Assembly (NCBI GenBank): GCA_019637315.1
Contig: JAHBVU010000001.1
Coordinates: 186,001 to 250,000 of the forward strand
Direction of reading: 5' to 3'
DNA from: Gemmatimonadales bacterium
Lineage (GTDB): Bacteria > Gemmatimonadota > Gemmatimonadetes > Gemmatimonadales > GWC2-71-9
DNA: 64,000 nt
Below, in pieces: positions 18,837 through 26,887 of this stretch; the stretch's first letter is position 1, and each line of letters begins with the position of its first letter. Under the pieces are notes generated by a model that did not search any database, was not told the origin of the DNA, and saw only the letters and a program-made list of their open reading frames with translations. The position numbers and the translations under genes are program-made.

Positions 18837-19934
18837 ATGCTGGTTTTGCTCCTGGCGCTGCAGATCGCAGCCCCGCGGCCCGCCGTACCTGCGCGTGACT
18901 CGATTCCGTTTGCCCGGACGATTGCGGAGATATCCGAGTCGGGTGGGTACTTCGATACCGACAACCTGATCTCGAACGAGTCTTCCTACCTGCACATCGC
19001 CGGTGTGCTGCGGAGCGAGGCGCCCAAGGGCGGCGCCTATATCGGCGTCGGTCCGGATCAGAACTACTCTTACATTGCCGCGGTGCGCCCGTCGATTGCG
19101 TTCATCGTCGATCTGCGGCGTGACAACCAGCTTCTCCATCTGCTGTACAAAGCGTTGTTCGAGACGTCGCGCAATCGGCTGGATTTTCTCTGTCTCCTGT
19201 TCGGGCGGACTCCGCCGCCCGATCTCAATGCCTGGAATGCGCGTTCGCTGACCGAGTTACTCGATGCCGTCGGCAAGCTGCCGGCCGACACGGCGCGGCA
19301 TCGCCGGACCCACGCGGCGTTGCTCGAACGGATTCGTGGCTATGGTGTGCCGCTTGCTGCGGTCGACGTGACCACCCTGCGTCGCTTTCATGACGAATTC
19401 GTCCGCTCTGGGCTGGAGCTTCGGTTTGCGACCTATGGGCGTGGCCCTCGCTCGTACTACCCGACCATCCGTCAGCTCTACCTCGAGAAGGATCTGGCCG
19501 GACGGGAGGCGAGTTACCTCGCGCGTGAGGACGACTTCCGATTCGTACAGACCTTGCAGCGCCGCGGGCTGGTGCTGCCGATCGTCGGCGACTTCGGGGG
19601 TACCCATGCCTTCCGCGAGATCGGCAAGTTGCTCGACAGTCGCGGTCTGACGATGTCGCTGTTCTATACCTCGAATGTCGAGTACTACCTGTTCCGCCAG
19701 CAGACGTTCCGGCGGTACGTCGACAACGTTCGGGCCCTGCCGTGGGATCCCAAGGGCCTGATTGCGCGGAGCTACTTTGGCGGCGTGATGGGGCAGTCGC
19801 ACCCGCAGGCCCGTCCCGGCTACGCCAGTGTGCAGTTGCTGCAGACCGCGGCGAGTTTTCGGGAGCGGACTATGCAGCCGGAACGGGTTTCGTACTGGCA
19901 GCTGGTCACTGAGGACGCGCTGCCCGTCAAATGA
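18837..19934 (+). CDS. Conserved protein of unknown function, possibly a methyltransferase-like fold
   Basis: 365 residues with a hydrophobic N-terminus (MLVLLLALQIAAPRP) that may be a signal peptide. The strongest segment is YIGVGPDQNYSYIAAVRP followed by FIVDLRRDN and LLHLLYKALFE. This resembles the glycine-rich loop and acidic strand of a Rossmann-type methyltransferase and recalls the LIC_10091-type family, from memory only. A second conserved region reads LPIVGDFGGTHAFREIG and SLFYTSNVEYYLF. The substrate is unknown. It is divergent from the lipoprotein gene across about 120 nt. Confidence 0.72.
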   Translation: MLVLLLALQIAAPRPAVPARDSIPFARTIAEISESGGYFDTDNLISNESSYLHIAGVLRSEAPKGGAYIGVGPDQNYSYIAAVRPSIAFIVDLRRDNQLLHLLYKALFETSRNRLDFLCLLFGRTPPPDLNAWNARSLTELLDAVGKLPADTARHRRTHAALLERIRGYGVPLAAVDVTTLRRFHDEFVRSGLELRFATYGRGPRSYYPTIRQLYLEKDLAGREASYLAREDDFRFVQTLQRRGLVLPIVGDFGGTHAFREIGKLLDSRGLTMSLFYTSNVEYYLFRQQTFRRYVDNVRALPWDPKGLIARSYFGGVMGQSHPQARPGYASVQLLQTAASFRERTMQPERVSYWQLVTEDALPVK

Positions 19935-20025
19935 GCGCGTGCTGGCGGACCGCCCTGCTGCTTCGGGCGGCAGCTCGAGGATCGCCACGCCCGCCTAGCG
20001 CGGGGACTGGCCCATCGTCGTCGGC

Positions 20026-20748
20026 TCAGCGAGGGATCGTGAAGATCCGGCCCCACCGCACGTTGGAAATGATCGGTAGCGGCTTGTAGGTGTCGGGATT
20101 GTAGCTGTAATACACGATGATCGGTGAACCCTCGACGTTCGCTTGCGGCAGGAAACCCCAGTAGCGTCCATCGTACGACTCGCTCCGGTTGTCTCCCATC
20201 ACGAAGTAGGTCTCCGCCGGCACCACGATCGGGCCCCAGTCGTTGGGTGTGGGGTTGTAGGCAGCCGTGTCTCCGCCGGCCAGATAGCGCACCTGCCAGC
20301 GCCGGATCTGCGCGTCTCCCGCCGGATCCGACGGCATCAGACGAGGGCCCGCGGGAACCCACGGCTCCTCGATGGTCGTGCCATTTCGGGTCAGGACTCC
20401 ATTCTGCATGGCCAGCGTGTCGCCGGCCATGCCGACGACGCGTTTGACGACAGTGAGGTCCGGGGTTTCGACCGACTCGAAGACCACGATACTGCCCAGC
20501 TTGGGCTTCCGCATGGCGGGCAGCCGGGCACGGGTCAGCGGAATCCTGGGTCCGTAGAGCAGCTTGTTGACGAAGAGAACATCGCCAACGAGGAGCGTGT
20601 TCTCCATGCTCGACGAGGTGATCCGGAAGGCCTTGAACAGGAATGAACTGACCACGAACCAGACGGTCAGCGCAATCACGATGGTCTTGGCCCAGCTCAG
20701 GAGCCAGCCGCCAACGCCGGACGGCGCCGGCTTCGCGTCCTTGGTCAT
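20026..20748 (-). CDS. lepB: Signal peptidase I
   Basis: 240 residues. An N-terminal membrane anchor (AKTIVIALTVWFVVSSFLF) precedes the catalytic serine in SSSMENTL and the general-base lysine in VVKRVVGMAGD. The box GDNRSESYDGRYWG is diagnostic of S26 peptidases. It removes signal peptides from secreted pre-proteins on the outer face of the inner membrane. The gene starts 24 nt after the NagX-like gene and is probably co-transcribed with it. The insertion between the lysine box and the GDNR box is of usual size for non-enteric enzymes. Confidence 0.95.
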   Translation of the reverse strand: MTKDAKPAPSGVGGWLLSWAKTIVIALTVWFVVSSFLFKAFRITSSSMENTLLVGDVLFVNKLLYGPRIPLTRARLPAMRKPKLGSIVVFESVETPDLTVVKRVVGMAGDTLAMQNGVLTRNGTTIEEPWVPAGPRLMPSDPAGDAQIRRWQVRYLAGGDTAAYNPTPNDWGPIVVPAETYFVMGDNRSESYDGRYWGFLPQANVEGSPIIVYYSYNPDTYKPLPIISNVRWGRIFTIPR

Positions 20749-20772
20749 GTCAGGTTCCTTCCCTGCCGGCCG

Positions 20773-21921
20773 TCAGATCTTGAGAATCCAGCCTCGGCGC
20801 TCCATGCCGAGCAGGATCAGGTACCAGACCAGGACGAAGCTGAGCGCGTAGGCGAGTGACGCCGCATGGGGAGGAAGCCATGCCTCGAATGTAGTCTGGT
20901 AGATCGCTCGTTGAAGCGGGACCGACTCGCCGTGCAATGGGACACGAATCAGCCCGCCCATCAGCTTGGCCATCAGCCCGGATCCGGCAAACGCCACCAT
21001 TGGATTGAGGCCGTAGGTCACCAGCGGCCGGGCCCAGCGCTGCTGGCCGCAGACATCGACGACCCAGCTGACGGTGGCGAGGGTCAGCGCTGCCAGCCCG
21101 GCCGACAGAAGGACGTAGGAACTGGTCCAGAGGCTCTTGTTGATCGGGAAGACCCAGCCCCAGACAGCCCCGCCGCCGGCCGCGATGGCCCCGCCCGCAA
21201 ACAGCCCGTTGAGCCGCTCGGCCAGCGGCAGCTCGCGCTGCATCCAGCGGCCGGTCAGCACGCCGAGCAGGGTGGTACCGATGGCCGGGAAGGTCGAGAG
21301 GATGCCTTCCGGATCCCAGGTGCGGGACTGCGACCAGAGGTGCCCGTCGAGCAGGGCCCGGTCGAGCCAGGCGGCAAGGGTTGCCTCGGGCGGGTCGAGG
21401 GTTGGCGGTCCGACCCCGGGTACCGGCACCAGGGTCATGGCCGCCCAGTAGCCAAGCAGGAGGGCCACCGCCGTCAGGGCTACGCTGCGATCTGGGCGGC
21501 GCCATGCGAGCAGCGCAGCCGCTGCGTAGCAGATCCCGATGCGCTGCAGCACCCCGGGAACTCGCAGCGTCTCGAAGCGTTCCAGGGGAAAGAAGGGAAA
21601 CGCCGCCAGGCCCAGACCGATCAGCACGATCAGAGCGCTGCGCCGCAGCACCTGTCGCCGGATGGCGCCGTCGGTCGCGCCGGTCGACGCGCGCCGACCG
21701 AGCGAGAGTTCGGTGGTAATGCCGACGATGAAGAGGAAGAAGGGAAAGACGAGGTCGGTCGGGGTCCAGCCGTGCCAGACCGCGTGGCGCAGCGGCGGGT
21801 AAATCGCCGCCCAGGTGCCGGGATTGTTGACCAGCAGCATGCCCGCGACGGTGGCGCCGCGCACGATGTCGAGCGAAAGCCACCGACCGTTTTCCGTCCG
21901 ACGGCCTGCGATCAGGGTCAT
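20773..21921 (-). CDS. NagX/HGSNAT-like membrane acyltransferase
   Basis: 382 residues with about ten transmembrane helices. The N-terminal SLDIVRGATVAGMLLVN and the following HAVWHGWTPTDLVFPFFLFIVG match the DUF5009/heparan-alpha-glucosaminide N-acetyltransferase family, where the His in the loop before TDLVFP is the proposed acetyl carrier. In bacteria these NagX-type proteins are linked to uptake or acetylation of amino sugars. No amino-sugar genes are visible nearby. It is immediately upstream of lepB on the same strand. Confidence 0.85.
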   Translation of the reverse strand: MTLIAGRRTENGRWLSLDIVRGATVAGMLLVNNPGTWAAIYPPLRHAVWHGWTPTDLVFPFFLFIVGITTELSLGRRASTGATDGAIRRQVLRRSALIVLIGLGLAAFPFFPLERFETLRVPGVLQRIGICYAAAALLAWRRPDRSVALTAVALLLGYWAAMTLVPVPGVGPPTLDPPEATLAAWLDRALLDGHLWSQSRTWDPEGILSTFPAIGTTLLGVLTGRWMQRELPLAERLNGLFAGGAIAAGGGAVWGWVFPINKSLWTSSYVLLSAGLAALTLATVSWVVDVCGQQRWARPLVTYGLNPMVAFAGSGLMAKLMGGLIRVPLHGESVPLQRAIYQTTFEAWLPPHAASLAYALSFVLVWYLILLGMERRGWILKI

Positions 21922-22157
21922 CGATCGGCTACCTCTGATGCAGCGAGACGCCCACCTGCAGGACTGGTAATGATAACGGGCACCCAGCCGGCCCTGGAGG
22001 CTGTGCCTCGGCCACTAACCTCGTCCTGGCCCTGCGTGGTCCGAAGGTTGCCAGACAGCGTGTTGCTGGTTCACGTAAGGGCATCCGCCGGACGTGATGT
22101 CGTCCCTGTACCGAGCGGCGCCAAAGTCACCAGAATCGCGCAGAGGGGGAGTGCTCG

Positions 22158-22496
22158 ATGAACAGATCCGTGTCAGTGGGGGTCCTTGCCGTGCTGGCGC
22201 TGGCGGCGTGCGGCGATTCGGGGCCGAGTGCCCCGTCGGAGCCGAACACGGTGCTGGTCACCTCGAATCAGTTCACGCCCGCGCAGCTGACTACCACGCC
22301 GGGCAGTACCGTGACCTGGCTTTGGCAGAGCGGGGAGCATGACCTGACCTTCGAGGACGGGATCGGGAACGTCGGGGTCCGGAGCAGCGGCAGCAGTACT
22401 CGGAACTTCGGAGCTGCCGGGACGTTCCGGTATCGCTGTGTAATCCATTCGTCGAGCTACACGGTTGGCATGGTTGGGTCAGTCCAAGTCCAGTAG
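22158..22496 (+). CDS. Cupredoxin-domain lipoprotein
   Basis: 112 residues with a lipoprotein signal ending in LALAAC. The mature part is a plastocyanin-like domain. Type-1 copper ligands are visible as His in GEHDLTF, Cys in YRCVIHSS, His three residues later and Met in VGMVGS. This C-x2-H-x7-M spacing fits a mononuclear blue copper site. It is likely a periplasm-facing electron carrier anchored to a membrane. A GGGGGAG ribosome-binding site lies 7 nt before the ATG. There is no clear redox partner next to it. Confidence 0.88.
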   Translation: MNRSVSVGVLAVLALAACGDSGPSAPSEPNTVLVTSNQFTPAQLTTTPGSTVTWLWQSGEHDLTFEDGIGNVGVRSSGSSTRNFGAAGTFRYRCVIHSSSYTVGMVGSVQVQ

Positions 22497-22593
22497 GTTA
22501 GCCCCCGTAACGGCGGGATGGGCGGGATGTCGACCGTGTCTGCTATGTCCGCTGCGGTGTCCTGACCGTCAATAGGCCCCTGCTCGCCGCCTC

Positions 22594-22631
22594 TTGCGCA
22601 AGCGCGCGCGGGGGGGCTAACATGGGTTAGC
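22594..22631 (+). promoter_or_regulatory. Promoter with palindrome upstream of the Cys-rich protein gene
   Basis: TTGCGC (22594-22599), an 18-nt spacer and TAACAT (22618-22623) form a candidate promoter. The -10 element sits inside a perfect palindrome, GCTAAC-ATGG-GTTAGC (22616-22631). This leaves a leader of about 95 nt before the ATG at 22724. Confidence 0.4.
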
Positions 22632-22723
22632 AAACTCAAGCAAGCCGATACCACCTGCGAATTCATGGAGCCATTCATCTACTAGCTTCGCAATCCAACC
22701 CTACGATCGGTGCGGAGGAGTCC

Positions 22724-22942
22724 ATGTTGAGTCGTGTACTGGTTCTGGCCTCTGTTCTCCTGTTGGGTGGTTTCGTGTTCGACACGTCGAAGACGGCCTC
22801 AGCCTCCACCGGGAGATCCTGTGATGGATGCACGAACAGCAGCTGCAGCGGTCTCTGCAGTTGTGCCATGCATCACATGCTCACATGCACCAACTACATC
22901 GGTTTTGAGTATGAAGACAGAAACTGCTCGTCGTCCGGTTGA
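22724..22942 (+). CDS. Small secreted Cys-rich protein
   Basis: 72 residues from an ATG with an AGGAG Shine-Dalgarno at ideal spacing. Residues 1-28 look like a cleavable signal peptide (VLASVLLLGGFVF...ASAS). The remaining 44 or so residues hold seven cysteines in SCDGC, SSCSGLCSC, LTC and NC contexts, with an HH pair between them. This fits a disulfide-rich or metal-binding exported peptide. I know no family match. Its stop codon overlaps the next gene's TTG start (TTGA), so the two are probably translationally coupled and act together. Confidence 0.65.
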   Translation: MLSRVLVLASVLLLGGFVFDTSKTASASTGRSCDGCTNSSCSGLCSCAMHHMLTCTNYIGFEYEDRNCSSSG

Positions 22943-24138
22943 TCGGCGTCGTGCTAAGCATGCCCTGGTGCCGAGTTGGGGTGATCTGGTGTGCCACCAC
23001 TCTCGCGTCTGCTCCGCTCTGGGCACAGCAGCGGCCCCGCGAGGATTTTCGGTGGCCGGTCGTACCGGGTGGTGAATCCCTCCCTACTCTGGTCCTGACT
23101 GCGCCACCACGATTCAGCGTCGGGTCGGTTGCTGGGCCAGAGCACACGCTGTTCAACGGCGTTTCCGGCGCGGTAATGCAGGCAGGCGGTGGCATCGCGG
23201 TGGGCGATGCGGGCAACAACCGAATCGTATTCTTCGATTCGACGGGGCGGCTCCAGCAATCGGTCGGTCGGTTGGGTGACGGGCCGGGCGAGTTCAGGCA
23301 GCAGCGCTGGCTTGGCAGATGTGCCAATGGAAACCTCGCGGTCCACGACGGAGTGCACGCACGGCTGAGCTATTTCTCCCCTGAGGGAAGGCCTCTCCAA
23401 TCGGATGCCCTTCCGGTCGGGGCGAATTTCGACCGGATGCTGTGGTGCGCAGGGAGCGGTGGTCGGATGGTGATGATCTTCGACCGTCTCCGGGATCCGG
23501 TCAAGCGCGGCGAGTACATTCGGGCGCCGGTGTCGGTGGTTCGAATCGACGGACCGGCCATCGATACATCCCTGGTCGGCGCACAGGAGCGTTACATCGG
23601 TAATCGGGTGCGCGCCGGCTCGACGGTTCCCCTTGGCGAAGATGCGGGTTCAGCAGCGGCTGCGGGTCGGCTCTATGTGTGCGAAACGCTGACCGCTCGC
23701 TGCTCCGTGTTCGATACCACAGCAGTACGCCTCAGAAACTTCGTAGTCCCGAACCAAGGCCTCACACGACGCGTCACAAACGCCGACTGGCAGCTCGCGC
23801 TCGAACGTCATCTCGATGGGGAGCCAACCGCCAGTTCTCGAAAGATTGCGCGGCAGGTCCTCAAGGAAGTCCGACCTCGAAGGCAGTTCCCCCGGATCGA
23901 CCGGGTCGTCGGCGACGACGATGGCAACCTCTGGGTGCGCACGTTCGATAATTTCCGCAGCTCGATCGCGACCTGGGTTGTGGTCAATGAGCACGGAACC
24001 CCGATCGGCTTGGCCGCCACAGACCGTCGTCTCCACGTTCTGCGAGCGGGTCGCGACTACCTGATCGGCGTGCGATACGACCAGGACGGCGTCGAGCACA
24101 TTGAGATGCATCGCTTCCGTCCTTTCCTTCGGCGGTAA
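22939..24138 (+). CDS. Secreted six-bladed beta-propeller (NHL-like) protein
   Basis: 399 residues from TTG 22939; GTG 22951 or ATG 22960 are alternative starts. A signal peptide ends near ASAPLWAQ. The body is built from repeats of the NHL/6-bladed propeller kind, for example GGGIAVGDAGNNRIVFFDSTGRLQ, GNLAVHDGVHARLSYFSPEG and GNLWVRTFDN. Such propellers usually bind protein or carbohydrate rather than catalyse. The start overlaps the stop of the Cys-rich peptide gene by 4 bp, which implies a common transcript and probably a joint extracytoplasmic role. Confidence 0.82.
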   Translation: MIGVVLSMPWCRVGVIWCATTLASAPLWAQQRPREDFRWPVVPGGESLPTLVLTAPPRFSVGSVAGPEHTLFNGVSGAVMQAGGGIAVGDAGNNRIVFFDSTGRLQQSVGRLGDGPGEFRQQRWLGRCANGNLAVHDGVHARLSYFSPEGRPLQSDALPVGANFDRMLWCAGSGGRMVMIFDRLRDPVKRGEYIRAPVSVVRIDGPAIDTSLVGAQERYIGNRVRAGSTVPLGEDAGSAAAAGRLYVCETLTARCSVFDTTAVRLRNFVVPNQGLTRRVTNADWQLALERHLDGEPTASSRKIARQVLKEVRPRRQFPRIDRVVGDDDGNLWVRTFDNFRSSIATWVVVNEHGTPIGLAATDRRLHVLRAGRDYLIGVRYDQDGVEHIEMHRFRPFLRR

Positions 24139-24236
24139 CACATTTGTGACTCAGACCCGCAGGCGGACGACACCCCTGCGCATGCTCGCTCCCTGGTGTG
24201 ACGCGATGGATGGGATCGGTCGTCGTGGAACCGAGC

Positions 24237-24273
24237 AGCTCGGTCAGAGCCGTTCAGTGACTCCGACCGAGCT
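24237..24273. terminator. Hairpin between convergent propeller and ahcY genes
   Basis: AGCTCGGTC (24237-24245) pairs perfectly with GACCGAGCT (24265-24273) across a 19-nt loop. It sits in the 200-nt gap between genes ending at 24138 (+) and 24339 (-). There is no clear T-run. Confidence 0.4.
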
Positions 24274-24338
24274 GATGCGGTTAATGAAATCATGCACGAC
24301 GTGAGAGGCCAGCTACAGCTCCAGCATCCGCGGTGCGA

Positions 24339-25829
24339 TCAGTAGCGATAGTGATCCGGCTTGTACGGCCCCGCCACATCGACGCCGATGTACTTGGCCT
24401 GCTCGGCAGAGAGCGTTGTCAGTCGGACACCCAGCTTGTCGAGATGCAGCCGCGCCACCTTCTCGTCGAGCTTCTTCGGCAGCACGTACACTTTCTTCTC
24501 ATACTTGGCGGCGTGCTGGTGTAGCTCGATCTGCGCCATGACCTGATTGGTAAAGCTGGCCGACATCACGAAGCTCGGATGCCCGGTGGCGCAACCGAGG
24601 TTCATCAGGCGCCCTTCGGCCAGGATCATGACGCTGTGGCCGTCGGGGAAGACCCACTCGTCGTACTGCGGCTTGATGTTGATTCGCTTGATGCCCTTGA
24701 TCCGCTTGAGCCCGGCCATATCGATTTCGTTGTCGAAGTGGCCGATGTTGCCGACGATGGCCTTGTCCTTCATGCCCGCCATGTGCTCGGCGGTGATGAT
24801 GTTGAAGTTGCCCGTCGCGGTAATGAAGATGTCGGCTGTGCCGAGCACGTCCTCGAGCGTGACGATCTGATAACCCTCCATGGCCGCCTGTAGCGCACAG
24901 ATGGGATCGATCTCCGTTATGACCACGCGGGCACCCTGGCCGCGGAGCGCCTGGGCGCATCCCTTGCCGACCTCGCCGTAGCCGCAGACCACCGCGAGCT
25001 TGCCCGAGAGCATCACGTCGGTGGCGCGGTTGAGGCCGTCGAGCACCGAGTGACGGCAACCGTAGATGTTGTCGAACTTGGACTTGGTGACCGAGTCGTT
25101 GACGTTGATGGCCGGGAAGAGCAGCGTGCCCGCCTTCATCATCTCATAGAGGCGATGCACCCCGGTCGTGGTCTCTTCCGAGACGCCGCGGATGTCCGCC
25201 GCAACTTTGCTCCAGCGCCCGGGATTCTTCACCGCCTCGGCGCGCAGGAGGTCGAGGATGACGCCCCACTCCTCCGGATCGGCGGCCTCGTCGAAGGCCG
25301 GGATAGTGCCAGCCTTCTCGAACTCGGCGCCCTTATGGATCAAGAGCGTGGCGTCACCGCCGTCGTCGAGCAGCAGGTTCGGGCCGGCACCGTCAGGCCA
25401 CATCAAGGCCCGCTCGGTGCACCACCAGTACTCTTCCAGGGTCTCGCCCTTCCAGGCAAAGACCGGGGTACCGCGGGGGTTCTCGACCGTCCCGTCCTTC
25501 CCGACGACGACGCCAGCTGCGGCGTGATCCTGAGTCGAGAAGATGTTGCAGGAGACCCAGCGTACGTCCGCGCCGAGGTCGGTCAGGGTCTCGATCAGCA
25601 CGGCCGTCTGGATCGTCATGTGGAGCGAACCCATGATCCGCGCGCCGGCCAGCGGCTTCTGGCCGCGATACTCCTCGCGAATCGCCATCAGGCCGGGCAT
25701 TTCCTGCTCAGCCAGGCGAATTTCCTTGCGGCCGAACTCGGCCTGACTGAGGTCGGCCACCTTGAACGGTTCGCGGCCCGCTGCCTTGGCAGCGTCGAAC
25801 GGATGCAGATCCAGCGATGCGGTCGTCAC
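24339..25829 (-). CDS. ahcY: Adenosylhomocysteinase
   Basis: 496 residues from GTG 25829, which has a GAGGGGAG ribosome-binding site. The frame stays open further upstream, but that stretch is the end of the preceding gene. It hydrolyses S-adenosylhomocysteine to adenosine and homocysteine, relieving product inhibition of methyltransferases. Visible hallmarks are [13 protein letters not shown], the catalytic region [15 protein letters not shown], the NAD-binding loop [11 protein letters not shown] and the family C-terminus KPDHYRY. The 40-residue insertion seen in many bacterial enzymes is present ([13 protein letters not shown] onward). The start codon overlaps the stop of the upstream ArsR-methyltransferase gene (GTGA), so expression is coupled. 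Confidence 0.97.
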   Translation of the reverse strand: MTTASLDLHPFDAAKAAGREPFKVADLSQAEFGRKEIRLAEQEMPGLMAIREEYRGQKPLAGARIMGSLHMTIQTAVLIETLTDLGADVRWVSCNIFSTQDHAAAGVVVGKDGTVENPRGTPVFAWKGETLEEYWWCTERALMWPDGAGPNLLLDDGGDATLLIHKGAEFEKAGTIPAFDEAADPEEWGVILDLLRAEAVKNPGRWSKVAADIRGVSEETTTGVHRLYEMMKAGTLLFPAINVNDSVTKSKFDNIYGCRHSVLDGLNRATDVMLSGKLAVVCGYGEVGKGCAQALRGQGARVVITEIDPICALQAAMEGYQIVTLEDVLGTADIFITATGNFNIITAEHMAGMKDKAIVGNIGHFDNEIDMAGLKRIKGIKRINIKPQYDEWVFPDGHSVMILAEGRLMNLGCATGHPSFVMSASFTNQVMAQIELHQHAAKYEKKVYVLPKKLDEKVARLHLDKLGVRLTTLSAEQAKYIGVDVAGPYKPDHYRY

Positions 25830-26776
25830 GATGTTCTCCCCTCGATGAGCTTCTCGGCCGTTGCCACGAAGAGCAGCGGGCCTTTGGTGGTTGCGTCTGG
25901 TGGTAGTGAACGGTAGGTCGTATGGCCGAACCCGGCTGCATGGAACCAGTTTCGGATCAGCTCGGCATCGAAGCCGAGCCATTGGTGACCCATGGTGTCG
26001 CGGTAAGCCGCCTGTTCGTGCGGCATCATGTCGACCACGACCAGTTTGCCGCAGCTGCGAAGGATGCGGTACGCTTCCCGGGTAGCGCGAGCCGGCTCGG
26101 GCAGATGGTGCAGCACCAGCGACATCACCGCGAGATCGGCCGATTCGGACTCGAGTGGCAGCGCTTCCAGGGTGCCGAGTCGGCAGTCGACGTTGGCGAG
26201 ATCGCGACAGCGCTCGGCAGCCACCTGCAGCATCGCATCAGACTCGTCGATAGCGACGACCCGTTGCACCAGCGGCGCCAGCCCGGCGGTCAGCTGGCCG
26301 CTGCCGCACCCCAGGTCCGCAACAGTCCAGCCTGGATCGAGCAGGCCGCCGAGACAGAGCCACTCGGCGTTCGGGCCGTACAGCTCGGCCCGGAGCCGGT
26401 CCCAGTCGCCGGCGCTGCTCGAAAAGAAGGCTTGGCTTCGGACCCGCCGGTCGGCGAGGATCGTGGCCAGGCGGGCGGCGTCGCGGATGGCGGGTGGAGT
26501 GCCGGCCAGCTGGCCACGTACCACGGACCAGAGCTGGCGAGCTCCGTCGTCCAAGTTGGGCACGGCCAGGCGGTACCAATTGCTCGTTCCGTCGGCCCGA
26601 CTGGTAATCCAGCCCTCGTCGGCCAGCAGCTTCAAATGCCGGCTGACGGTTGACTGCGGCAGCTGCAGTATCGTTCTAAGTTCATTGACGACAAGATCTT
26701 GCCGTTCCAGTGCCAGGAGAATACGGCACCGGATCGGGTCTGATAAGGCGGCGAGTCGATCAAAGACGGCTGTCAT
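25826..26776 (-). CDS. ArsR-family regulator fused to a SAM methyltransferase domain (SahR-like)
   Basis: 316 residues. Residues 1-90 form an ArsR winged helix ([41 protein letters not shown]). Residues 150-300 form a class I methyltransferase domain with motif [18 protein letters not shown] and the acidic strand VVAIDESD. ArsR-methyltransferase fusions next to ahcY are known as candidate sensors of SAH or SAM for methionine-cycle genes, and the GTGA overlap with ahcY supports that here. Cysteine metal-binding motifs of metal-sensing ArsR proteins are absent from the helix region. A strong promoter and a palindrome overlap its start, consistent with autoregulation. Confidence 0.9.
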   Translation of the reverse strand: MTAVFDRLAALSDPIRCRILLALERQDLVVNELRTILQLPQSTVSRHLKLLADEGWITSRADGTSNWYRLAVPNLDDGARQLWSVVRGQLAGTPPAIRDAARLATILADRRVRSQAFFSSSAGDWDRLRAELYGPNAEWLCLGGLLDPGWTVADLGCGSGQLTAGLAPLVQRVVAIDESDAMLQVAAERCRDLANVDCRLGTLEALPLESESADLAVMSLVLHHLPEPARATREAYRILRSCGKLVVVDMMPHEQAAYRDTMGHQWLGFDAELIRNWFHAAGFGHTTYRSLPPDATTKGPLLFVATAEKLIEGRTS

Positions 26777-26822
26777 CCGTATATCCGGATGATACGTTAT
26801 ATGATCGTTGTCGCCATGTCAA
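26774..26822 (-). promoter_or_regulatory. Promoter and palindromic operator of the ArsR-methyltransferase/ahcY operon
   Basis: Reading the minus strand, TTGACA (26822-26817), a 17-nt spacer and TAACGT (26799-26794) make a promoter with a perfect -35 box. Over the -10 box, transcription start and start codon lie two nested inverted repeats. One is CATCCG-N6-CGGATG (26774-26791). The other is an almost perfect palindrome with ATCCGGAT at its centre and CGTAT/ATACG arms (26778-26796). Steric repression by the ArsR-type product is the obvious model. Confidence 0.65.
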
Positions 26823-26823
26823 G

Positions 26824-26863
26824 AAAAAAAGCGGGGGAGCCTTTCGACTCCCCCGCCTTTTTT
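26824..26863. terminator. Strong intrinsic terminator of the susCD operon
   Basis: The stem GCGGGGGAG (26831-26839) and CTCCCCCGC (26848-26856) is flanked by seven A on one side and six T on the other, so it can terminate in both directions. It is 24 nt after the susD stop on the minus strand and just upstream of the ArsR promoter, insulating the two operons. Confidence 0.93.
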
Positions 26864-26887
26864 GTCCCTGATCGAACTCGAACCCGT

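Noticed and set aside
22724-22942. Cys-rich peptide as precursor for the LanC-like protein
   Set aside because: The genes are 24 kb apart. The peptide carries its own secretion signal and no dehydratase is present, so no link is supported.
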